From: Serpentinimonas sp.
GTDB lineage: Bacteria > Pseudomonadota > Gammaproteobacteria > Burkholderiales > Burkholderiaceae_C
Assembly (NCBI GenBank): GCA_025458665.1
Contig: JALOSG010000133.1
Location: forward strand, 1-7,356
Reading direction: 5' to 3'
Length of the DNA stretch: 7,356 bases
Shown here: one piece after another, positions 1 through 5,206 of the stretch
Layout of the letters: the number at the start of each line of letters is the position of its first letter
Numbering within the stretch: the first letter of the stretch is position 1
Made by a program: the position numbers and the translations under genes
Notes under the pieces: generated by a model
Seen by the model: only the letters and a program-made list of their open reading frames with translations
What the model was told of the DNA's origin: nothing
Databases searched by the model: none

Positions 1-194
1 GCATGGCCCGTGTTGCCGCTGCAGACCTGCTCGTAAGTAGGCTGCAGCACGTGCCCGTTGCAGTAGCCCGACTCCACATCGAGGATGCCGCGCACCCGCA
101 CGAACACGGCCTCGGTGCACCAGAAGCAGCCGCCGCCCAGCACGATGGTCTCGGTGGGCGCGCCGGCGTTGGGGTTGGAGGGGTGGGCGGTCAT
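1..194 (-). CDS. msrA: Peptide-methionine (S)-S-oxide reductase MsrA, N-terminal part (3' end outside window)
   Basis: MsrA reduces the S-epimer of methionine sulfoxide in proteins and free methionine, and so repairs oxidative damage; it is usually cytosolic. About 64 codons are visible. After a short, Pro/Asn-rich leader comes the family signature GGGCFWCTEAVF (about residues 20-31). Its first Cys (residue 23) is the catalytic nucleophile, and a second Cys follows in the FWC form. Further on, GYCNGH and PTYEQVCSGNTGH match the conserved region that lines the substrate pocket. The ATG (complement of 192-194) is preceded by AGGAG at 6-base spacing, which supports this start. The gene follows the LysR gene on the same strand after 33 bases with no terminator visible, so read-through from that gene is possible. 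No truncation is seen other than the window edge. Confidence 0.93.
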   Translation of the reverse strand, partial: MTAHPSNPNAGAPTETIVLGGGCFWCTEAVFVRVRGILDVESGYCNGHVLQPTYEQVCSGNTGH

Positions 195-227
195 GGGGGG
201 GCTCCTGCAAGTCGGGGGGTTGGCGGG

Positions 228-1139
228 TCAGTGCCCGGGCACAGCCAAAGTATCGGCCGGCTGCGCCACACGGCGCACAGCGTTCAGGAAAGCCCCCAGC
301 GCACCCTGGTCTCTGTCGGTTTTCCAGAGGCAGTAGGTCTCGTACAGCGGGGCTTCTTCGGCCAGCGGCTTGAACACCACCCCCGCCATGCCCGAGAGTG
401 CCAGCGCTTCAGGCACCAGCGCCACGCCCAACCCTTGCGACACCACCGACACCACACTGAGCCAGTGGCGCAGCTCGTAGCGCACTTCGGGCGCGTACCC
501 CCCCCGGAGACCCCATTGTTCGATGCGGTCGCGGTAATCGGGCGACACCTCGCGTTCGATGGTGGCCCACGGGTGCCCCTGCAGGTCGGCAGCACTCACC
601 TGCTTCTGGCGTGCCAAGGGGTGGGCGCGGTGCAGGCAGGCCACGAAGCGCTGGCTCGATACGCGGATTTGCGAGAAAACGGCTGGCACGCGTGTGGTGT
701 GCACAAAGCCGGCATCCAGCCGGTCGTGCAGCAAATCCACCAGCTGTTCGCTGGAACTGAGTTCGCGCAAGCCCATGCGCAAACGCGGGTGCTCCGCCTG
801 GAATGCGGCCAGCACCTGCGGCAGCCCGCGGTAGAGCACGGTGCCGGCAAAGCCTATCTGCAGCCGCCCCACCAGGCCCGATGCCGCATCGCGCGCCTCC
901 TGCGCAGCCTGCCCGGCCTGCTGCAAGAGGGCACGGGCCGCCGGCAGGAAAGCCTCCCCAGCGGGTGTGAGGCGCACGCCGCGGCTGTTGCGCAGAAAGA
1001 GCACCGCGCCCACCGAGGCTTCGAGCTGCTGGATGTTCAGGCTCAGCGGGGGCTGTGACATGGAGAGCCGCTGTGCGGCCCGGCCAAAGTGCAGTTCTTC
1101 GGCCAGGGCCACGAAATAGCGCAGGTGACGGAACTCCAT
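228..1139 (-). CDS. LysR-type transcriptional regulator, probable regulator of gcdH
   Basis: This is a complete 303-residue LysR-family protein, the usual family length. Residues 1-60 form the winged helix-turn-helix: MEFRHLRYFVALAEELHFGRA, then AAQRLSMSQPPLSLNIQQLE, then the wing ending RGVRLTPAGEAF. A linker helix (about 62-88) follows, then the effector-binding domain (about 90-295), which starts GRLQIGFAGT and contains the typical VSQGLGVALVPEAL stretch. The SQPPLS form of the recognition helix places it near the BenM/CatR/HcaR-like subgroup. It is divergent from gcdH, the classic layout of a LysR protein that controls its neighbour and itself; Pseudomonas GcdR is a LysR activator of gcdHG, so the same role is plausible but only inferred. 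The effector is not readable from sequence. The ATG has no recognisable Shine-Dalgarno sequence (AATTTAATCC lies in front), but it gives the standard LysR N-terminus and no better start exists. Confidence 0.93.
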   Translation of the reverse strand: MEFRHLRYFVALAEELHFGRAAQRLSMSQPPLSLNIQQLEASVGAVLFLRNSRGVRLTPAGEAFLPAARALLQQAGQAAQEARDAASGLVGRLQIGFAGTVLYRGLPQVLAAFQAEHPRLRMGLRELSSSEQLVDLLHDRLDAGFVHTTRVPAVFSQIRVSSQRFVACLHRAHPLARQKQVSAADLQGHPWATIEREVSPDYRDRIEQWGLRGGYAPEVRYELRHWLSVVSVVSQGLGVALVPEALALSGMAGVVFKPLAEEAPLYETYCLWKTDRDQGALGAFLNAVRRVAQPADTLAVPGH

Positions 1140-1152
1140 GGATTAAATTTTT

Positions 1153-1188
1153 GTATGGGAAAATACCTAATCGATATTAGACAAGTAT
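1153..1188. promoter_or_regulatory. Candidate LysR operator: overlapping dyads
   Basis: Three inverted repeats are visible. GTAT-N6-ATAC lies at 1153-1166. CTAAT-CGAT-ATTAG lies at 1167-1180 (5-bp arms, 4-base centre). The ATAC at 1163-1166 also pairs with GTAT at 1185-1188 around the second dyad. LysR proteins bind imperfect dyads of the T-N11-A type. The ones here have T-N10-A spacing inside the arms, so the match to the textbook box is loose. Position, AT content and dyad density support an operator; the exact site is inferred. Confidence 0.45.
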
Positions 1189-1207
1189 ATATGTGGGGCG
1201 GCACAAT
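1178..1207 (+). promoter_or_regulatory. gcdH: Candidate sigma70 promoter for gcdH
   Basis: TAGACA (1178-1183) matches the -35 consensus at five of six bases. After 18 bases comes CACAAT (1202-1207), which matches the -10 consensus at four of six. The -35 overlaps the right arm of the CTAAT/ATTAG dyad, a layout compatible with LysR control of polymerase binding. The weak -10 would fit an activator-dependent promoter. It is assigned by eye only. Confidence 0.4.
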
Positions 1208-1275
1208 GACGCCATAGGCAGATCGGCTACCCGAGCACCGCATCGCCTCAGTACACACAGATTCCCGGAGACCCC

Positions 1276-2463
1276 ATGAAGCCCACTTTCAACTGGCAAG
1301 ACCCCTTCCTGCTGAACGAACAACTGTCCGACGAAGAACGTGCGATTTCAGAAGCCGCGCACGCCTTCTGCCAGGAAAAGCTGCAGACCCGCGTGCTGCA
1401 GGCCGCCCGGCACGAGAAGTTCGACCGCGAAATCATGAACGAATTCGGCGAGATGGGCTTTCTGGGCTGCACCATCGAAGGCTACGGCTGCGCCGGCCTG
1501 AACTACGTGTCCTACGGCCTGGTGGCCCGCGAGGTGGAACGTGTGGACAGCGGCTACCGCAGCGCCATGAGCGTGCAGAGCAGCCTGGTGATGCACCCCA
1601 TACACGCCTATGGCAGCGAGGCACAGCGCCAGAAGTACCTGCCCAAACTGGCCACCGGCGAATGGGTGGGCTGCTTTGGCCTGACCGAACCCAACCACGG
1701 CTCCGACCCGGCCAGCATGGTGACGCGCGCCCAGCCGGTGGACGGCGGTTACCTCCTGAAGGGCGCCAAGATGTGGATCACCAACAGCCCCATTGCCGAT
1801 GTGTTCGTGGTGTGGGCCAAGCTGGTGGGCGCCGGCGACGGCCAGTCGGCCATACGCGGCTTTGTCCTCGAAAAGGGCATGAAAGGCCTGAGCGCGCCCA
1901 AGATCGAGGGCAAGATGAGCCTGCGCGCCTCCATCACGGGCGAGATCGTGATGGACGATGTGTTCGTGCCCGAAGAGAACCTGCTGCCCAACGTGGAAGG
2001 CCTGAAAGGCCCGTTTGGCTGCCTGAACAAGGCCCGCTACGGCATTGCCTGGGGCGCGCTGGGCGCCGCTGAGGATTGCTGGCACCGCGCCCGCCAGTAC
2101 ACCCTGGACCGCGTGCAGTTTGGCCGCCCGCTGGCACAGAACCAGCTGATCCAGAAGAAGCTGGCCGACATGCAGACCGAGATCGCGCTGGGCCTACAGG
2201 GCTGCCTGCGCGTGGGCCGCCTGATGGACGACGGCAAATCGGTGCCCGAGATGATCAGCCTCATCAAGCGCAACAGCTGCGGCAAGGCGCTGGATGTAGC
2301 ACGCATGAGCCGCGACATGCACGGCGGCAACGGCATCCACGACGAGTACCACGTGATCCGCCACATGATCAACCTGGAGACGGTGAACACCTACGAAGGC
2401 ACGCACGATGTGCACGCCCTCATTCTGGGCCGCGCCCAGACCGGTCTGCAGGCGTTCTACTGA
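1276..2463 (+). CDS. gcdH: Glutaryl-CoA dehydrogenase
   Basis: GcdH is an FAD-containing acyl-CoA dehydrogenase that oxidises and decarboxylates glutaryl-CoA to crotonyl-CoA and CO2, passing electrons to electron-transfer flavoprotein. It serves lysine, tryptophan and glutarate catabolism in the cytoplasm. The 395 residues match the family length and closely resemble human GCDH as I recall it. Landmarks: VERVDSGYRSAMSVQSSLVM (88-106), whose Arg95 probably corresponds to the human Arg94 that binds the substrate carboxylate; the FAD/substrate signature GCFGLTEPNHGSDPASM (132-148) and WITNSP (167-172); ARYGIAWG (253-260); QFGRPLAQNQLIQKKLADMQ (281-300); and NTYEGTHDVHALILGRA (371-387), carrying the catalytic base Glu374. 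These features separate it from general short-chain acyl-CoA dehydrogenases. A CGGAGA ribosome-binding site supports the ATG. The gene is followed by its own terminator, so it is probably a single-gene unit; no CoA-transferase gene (gcdG) follows it. Confidence 0.97.
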   Translation: MKPTFNWQDPFLLNEQLSDEERAISEAAHAFCQEKLQTRVLQAARHEKFDREIMNEFGEMGFLGCTIEGYGCAGLNYVSYGLVAREVERVDSGYRSAMSVQSSLVMHPIHAYGSEAQRQKYLPKLATGEWVGCFGLTEPNHGSDPASMVTRAQPVDGGYLLKGAKMWITNSPIADVFVVWAKLVGAGDGQSAIRGFVLEKGMKGLSAPKIEGKMSLRASITGEIVMDDVFVPEENLLPNVEGLKGPFGCLNKARYGIAWGALGAAEDCWHRARQYTLDRVQFGRPLAQNQLIQKKLADMQTEIALGLQGCLRVGRLMDDGKSVPEMISLIKRNSCGKALDVARMSRDMHGGNGIHDEYHVIRHMINLETVNTYEGTHDVHALILGRAQTGLQAFY

Positions 2464-2477
2464 AGCCCAGCGGCTTC
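2462..2477 (+). repeat. Small hairpin at the gcdH stop codon
   Basis: GAAGCC (2462-2467), loop CAGC, GGCTTC (2472-2477) forms a perfect 6-bp stem that begins within the TGA stop codon. It has no T-run of its own and lies 9 bases before the terminator stem. It may stabilise the 3' end of the mRNA or may be incidental. Confidence 0.4.
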
Positions 2478-2486
2478 ACCGAACAG

Positions 2487-2513
2487 GGCCACCCCACCCG
2501 GGTGGCCTTTTTT
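2487..2513 (+). terminator. Rho-independent terminator of gcdH
   Basis: GGCCACCC (2487-2494), a 5-base loop, GGGTGGCC (2500-2507) and then six T (2508-2513) form a perfect 8-bp GC-rich stem with a U-tract. It lies 24 bases after the gcdH stop and isolates gcdH from the antiporter gene. Confidence 0.92.
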
Positions 2514-2538
2514 ATTCCGGCGCATAAAGGCACTGCCA

Positions 2539-2559
2539 CAGAAAACGGCCTGTTTTCTG
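2539..2559. promoter_or_regulatory. Perfect 8-bp inverted repeat upstream of the antiporter gene
   Basis: CAGAAAAC (2539-2546), GGCCT, GTTTTCTG (2552-2559) is a perfect inverted repeat that ends 16 bases before the antiporter ATG. It has no T-run after the stem, so it is not an ordinary terminator. It could be an operator or a 5'-leader hairpin. No convincing -35/-10 pair is visible between the gcdH terminator and this gene; CATAAA (2523-2528) is the only -10-like word seen. Confidence 0.4.
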
Positions 2560-2575
2560 CTAGCTTCAGTGGGTG

Positions 2576-4060
2576 ATGACACTCTCGCTCGATTTTCTGG
2601 CCATCCCCCTGCTGACCGCAGCCGGGCTGGTGTTCCTGAGCCTGCTGGCCGCGCTGTTTTCGGCCCGCCTGGGCTTTTCTTTCCTGCTGGTGTTTCTGGT
2701 CGCGGGCATGTTGCTGGGCGAAGACGGGCCGGGTGGCGTGAACTTCGACGACTTCCGGCTCAGCTTCTGGGTGGGTAACGTGGCCCTTGCGGTGATTCTG
2801 CTCGATGGCGGGCTGCGTACCCACAAGACCACTTTCCGCACGGGACTGCGGCCGGCCAGCCTGCTCGCCACGCTGGGCGTGGTCATCACCGCAGGCATCA
2901 CCGCAGTGGCGGCGCACTGGCTGCTCGACCTCAGCTGGCCGCTGGCACTGCTGCTGGGCGCCATTGTGGGCTCTACCGATGCAGCCGCCGTGTTTGGCTT
3001 GCTCAAGTCTTCGGGCGTGCGGCTCAATGAGCGCGTGGCCGCCACACTCGAAATCGAGTCGGGCCTGAACGACCCGATGGCGGTGTACCTGACGCTGGCC
3101 CTCATTGGCTGGGCCTTGTGGGTGGTTTCGGGCGAAGGCGGCTGGAACGGCTGGGACTCGCTGTACACGCTGCTGCTTCAGTTCGGCTGGGGTGGCTTCA
3201 TCGGTATTGGGCTGGGCTGGTTGTTCTCCTTGCTGTTGCGCCGCGTCACACCCCTGCTGGAACCCGGCGGTGGAGCGCAGGCGCTGTTGCTGGGATCGGC
3301 CGGCCTCAGCGTCTTTGCGCTGGCCACATTTCTAGGCGGATCGGGCTTTCTGGCGGTATATGTGTTTGGCGTCTGGGTGGGCAACCGGGCAGCCAAAACT
3401 GTGCAGCCTGCCATGGCCGCCATGGACGGTTTTGCCTGGCTGTCCCAGGCCGGCATGTTCCTGATGCTGGGCTTGCTGGTGTCTCCTGTGGATGCGCTGC
3501 GCACGCTGTGGCCCGCGCTGGGCGTGGCTTTTGCGCTCATGTTCGTGGCACGGCCTATTGCCGTGTGGCTGTGCCTGTGGCCCATGCGCTTCACCCGCCA
3601 GGAAATGATGTTCGTGTCCTGGGTGGGGCTGCGCGGCGCAGTGCCCATCGTGCTGGCCGTGTTTCCGGTGATGGCCGGCGTGCCGGGCGCCCAGACCTTC
3701 TTCAACGTGGCATTTGTGGTGGTGCTGGCCTCCTTGCTGCTGCAGGGCTCCACCATTCCCTGGGCGGCGCGGCGCACGGGCATGGCCTTGCCCGACATCG
3801 ACGATGTGGCACAGGCGCGCGAGGTGTTTGGTGACTTCGAGGTGCCAGGCCACTTGCTCATGACCGATCTGTGCGCCTTCTACGGCCTGCCCGCCGAAGG
3901 GCTGCTGGAAGAAACTGTGGCCGAGTGGGTACAGCGGCAGTTGCAGCGCCCTGCGGTGGAGGGCGACCGCGTGGAATGCGGCCACGCCGAATTCTTTGTC
4001 CGTGGGGTGACTGCGGGCCGGATATCGCGGGTGGGCATCCGGCTGGCCAGCGAAGGCTAA
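2576..4060 (+). CDS. nhaP2: K+/H+ antiporter of the NhaP2/CvrA type (CPA1 family) lacking the RCK_C domain
   Basis: This inner-membrane antiporter exchanges cytoplasmic K+ (possibly Na+) for protons, helping cation and volume homeostasis. The protein has 494 residues from the ATG. Residues 1-395 are hydrophobic and hold about 12-13 membrane segments, with the family marks ILLDGGLRT (75-83), GAIVGSTDAAAVFGLL (128-143), ESGLNDPMAVYLT (161-173; Asn165-Asp166 is the ion-binding ND pair), SQAGMFLMLGLLV (290-302) and SWVGLRGAVPIVLAVFP (348-364). Residues about 414-494 (VFGDFEVPGHLL through to RVGIRLASEG) resemble the C-terminal CorC/HlyC transporter-associated domain of E. coli NhaP2. That protein is about 578 residues and has an RCK_C (TrkA_C) domain between the two parts, which is absent here. 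A GTG directly before the ATG (2573) could also be the start. The Shine-Dalgarno sequence is weak. The gene is separated from gcdH by a terminator. Confidence 0.9.
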   Translation: MTLSLDFLAIPLLTAAGLVFLSLLAALFSARLGFSFLLVFLVAGMLLGEDGPGGVNFDDFRLSFWVGNVALAVILLDGGLRTHKTTFRTGLRPASLLATLGVVITAGITAVAAHWLLDLSWPLALLLGAIVGSTDAAAVFGLLKSSGVRLNERVAATLEIESGLNDPMAVYLTLALIGWALWVVSGEGGWNGWDSLYTLLLQFGWGGFIGIGLGWLFSLLLRRVTPLLEPGGGAQALLLGSAGLSVFALATFLGGSGFLAVYVFGVWVGNRAAKTVQPAMAAMDGFAWLSQAGMFLMLGLLVSPVDALRTLWPALGVAFALMFVARPIAVWLCLWPMRFTRQEMMFVSWVGLRGAVPIVLAVFPVMAGVPGAQTFFNVAFVVVLASLLLQGSTIPWAARRTGMALPDIDDVAQAREVFGDFEVPGHLLMTDLCAFYGLPAEGLLEETVAEWVQRQLQRPAVEGDRVECGHAEFFVRGVTAGRISRVGIRLASEG

Positions 4061-4101
4061 AATAATCAAACTGGTGGAAATATACCCTGCGGAGTATTTA
4101 G
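4058..4101 (+). promoter_or_regulatory. Leader of the methyltransferase-rhodanese-tolC operon, with -10-like word and hairpin at the ribosome-binding site
   Basis: TAAAAT (4058-4063) overlaps the antiporter stop codon and matches the -10 consensus at five of six bases, but no acceptable -35 is seen upstream. GGAG (4091-4094) is a good Shine-Dalgarno sequence 7 bases before the ATG at 4102. ATACCC (4082-4087) can pair with GG-A-GTAT (4091-4097, one bulged A) around a TGC loop, which would cover that Shine-Dalgarno sequence. With only 41 bases between the genes, read-through from the antiporter gene is equally possible. Confidence 0.3.
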
Positions 4102-4806
4102 ATGAGCACAGAACACGCCCCGTTCGATGTGGAGCGCGCCCGGTTCAACATGATCGAGCAACAGATCCGCCCCTGGGAGGTGCTGGATTCGCGCGTTCTG
4201 GCGTTGCTGGGTGAACTCAAGCGCGAGGACTTCGTCCCCGAGGCCTACCGCTCCATGGCGTTTGCCGATATGGAGATTCCTTTGTCCACCCAGCACCCTG
4301 CGGTGGAGGGCCAGTGCATGCTGGCGCCCAAAGTGGAAGCCCGGGCATTGCAGGACCTGGCGCTGCAGCCGGGTGAGCACGTGCTGGAAGTGGGCGCAGG
4401 TTCGGGCTACATGGCGGCACTCATGGGCCGGTTGTGCGCCCGGGTGACCACGGTCGAGATTGACGGGACGCTGGTTGCGCAGGCCCGCAAGAACCTGCAG
4501 GCCGCCGGTGTGGGCAACGTGACCGTGGTGCATGCCGACGCCTGCGCACAGGACTTTGCAGCTTGCAAGGACCTGGCCCCTTTCGACGCCATCGTACTGA
4601 GCGGCTCCGTGGCCGAGGTGCCTGCAGCGCTGCTCAACCTGCTCAAGACCGGCGGACGCCTGTTCGCCATCACCGGGCAGGAACCTGTCATGCGTGCCTC
4701 GCTCATTGAACGCGCGGGCCCTGCCTCTTTCGTGACCCACCAGCCCTGGGACACTGTGGCGCCCCGCCTGCTGAATTTTCCCGAAGCGCCCCGCTTCCAG
4801 TTCTGA
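4102..4806 (+). CDS. Divergent protein-L-isoaspartate O-methyltransferase (Pcm) family protein
   Basis: A 234-residue class I SAM-dependent methyltransferase of the PCMT family. Motif I is VLEVGAGSGY (94-103), which binds SAM. Strand 2 ends in the acidic VEID (118-121), which should hold the SAM ribose. FDAIVLSGSV (161-170) and LLKTGGRLFAITG (180-192) match later family motifs. The N-terminal part, MIEQQIRPWEVLDSRVL (17-33) followed by REDFVPEAYRSMAFADMEIPL (41-61), is typical of the Pcm-like proteins found beside tolC in proteobacteria. True repair enzymes carry a QTISQPY-type loop before motif I; here that place reads EGQCMLAPKVEA (69-80), so isoaspartate repair is doubtful and the substrate is unknown. 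It ends RFQF. It is first in a tight operon: the rhodanese begins 10 bases after its stop. A GGAG ribosome-binding site supports the ATG. Databases would probably name it Pcm. Confidence 0.88.
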   Translation: MSTEHAPFDVERARFNMIEQQIRPWEVLDSRVLALLGELKREDFVPEAYRSMAFADMEIPLSTQHPAVEGQCMLAPKVEARALQDLALQPGEHVLEVGAGSGYMAALMGRLCARVTTVEIDGTLVAQARKNLQAAGVGNVTVVHADACAQDFAACKDLAPFDAIVLSGSVAEVPAALLNLLKTGGRLFAITGQEPVMRASLIERAGPASFVTHQPWDTVAPRLLNFPEAPRFQF

Positions 4807-4816
4807 AAGCCGCCGA

Positions 4817-5188
4817 GTGATTGCCCGCATACAGCCCGCCCAGGTCAAGTCCTGGCTGCAAAGTTCTGCCACCGAAGCCGGCACCGGGGAGCCTTCCCAG
4901 CCCGCTGCCCTGCCCTTGCTGCTCGATGTGCGAGAACCCTGGGAATTCCAGACCGCCAGCGTGACCCCGGACGGTTACACCATGGCCCAGATGCCCATGC
5001 GCTCCATTCCAGCACGCCTGCAGGAACTCGACCCCGAGCAGCCGATTGCCTGCCTGTGTCATCATGGCGCACGCAGCGCGCAGGTGGCCCACTATCTGGC
5101 ACAGCAGGGCTTCAGCCGCGTGGCCAACGTTGAGGGTGGCATAGAGGCATGGTCCCTGCAGGTGGACCCCTCGGTGCCGCGCTACTGA
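4817..5188 (+). CDS. Single-domain rhodanese-like sulfurtransferase
   Basis: Rhodanese-domain proteins move sulfane sulfur through a cysteine persulfide. This 123-residue protein is one domain, near GlpE size, and probably cytoplasmic because no signal peptide is visible. LLLDVREPWEFQ (34-45) is the N-terminal rhodanese signature (CH2A-like). IACLCHHGARSAQVAHYL (77-94) holds the active-site loop C-H-H-G-A-R, with Cys81 the predicted catalytic residue, Arg86 closing the loop, and an extra Cys79 two residues before it. VANVEGGIEAW (102-112) is the C-terminal signature. It starts at GTG (4817) with only a weak purine stretch (GAAAG) in front, 10 bases after the methyltransferase stop, so translational coupling is likely. 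It lies 18 bases before tolC, which makes it the middle gene of the operon. The physiological sulfur donor and acceptor cannot be told from the sequence. Confidence 0.92.
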   Translation: MIARIQPAQVKSWLQSSATEAGTGEPSQPAALPLLLDVREPWEFQTASVTPDGYTMAQMPMRSIPARLQELDPEQPIACLCHHGARSAQVAHYLAQQGFSRVANVEGGIEAWSLQVDPSVPRY

Positions 5189-5195
5189 ATTCCCC

Positions 5196-5201
5196 GGAAG
5201 G
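5196..5201 (+). promoter_or_regulatory. tolC: Ribosome-binding site that fixes the tolC start
   Basis: GGAAGG lies 5 bases before the ATG at 5207. The two internal ATGs, at 5249 and 5327, which would give more normal signal peptides, have no comparable purine-rich sequence in front, so the long N-terminus is probably real. Confidence 0.65.
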
Positions 5202-5206
5202 CTCCC

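Larger units (their letters stand above)
1140..1275. promoter_or_regulatory. Divergent control region between the LysR gene and gcdH
   Basis: These 136 bases separate two divergent genes. The half nearest the LysR gene (about 1141-1194) is strikingly AT-rich compared with the surrounding coding DNA, and it holds several dyads built from GTAT/ATAC and CTAAT/ATTAG. The half nearest gcdH is GC-rich leader, ending in CGGAGA (1266-1271) five to six bases before the gcdH ATG, a good ribosome-binding site. This is where both promoters and the LysR operator are expected. Confidence 0.7.

Noticed and set aside
231..242. 12-bp perfect palindrome GTGCCCGGGCAC at the end of the LysR gene
   Set aside because: It encodes the last residues VPGH, is within what chance allows at this GC content, and has no T-run or conserved context to suggest a terminator or operator.
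3..1058. 351-codon open frame on the plus strand opposite msrA and the LysR gene
   Set aside because: It is a His/Arg/Ala-rich shadow of two recognised minus-strand genes with no recognisable domain or ribosome-binding site.
1206..1217. Four-codon mini frame (ATG ACG CCA TAG) in the gcdH leader
   Set aside because: No ribosome-binding site precedes it, it overlaps the candidate -10, and it is too short to distinguish from chance.
1348..2085. 245-codon minus-strand open frame inside gcdH
   Set aside because: It is antisense to a strongly conserved enzyme gene, and its His/Ala/Val/Gly-rich composition comes from the opposite strand of biased codons.
3332..4069. 245-codon minus-strand open frame inside the antiporter gene
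   Set aside because: Same shadow-frame pattern (His, Gln, Gly rich), without family features.
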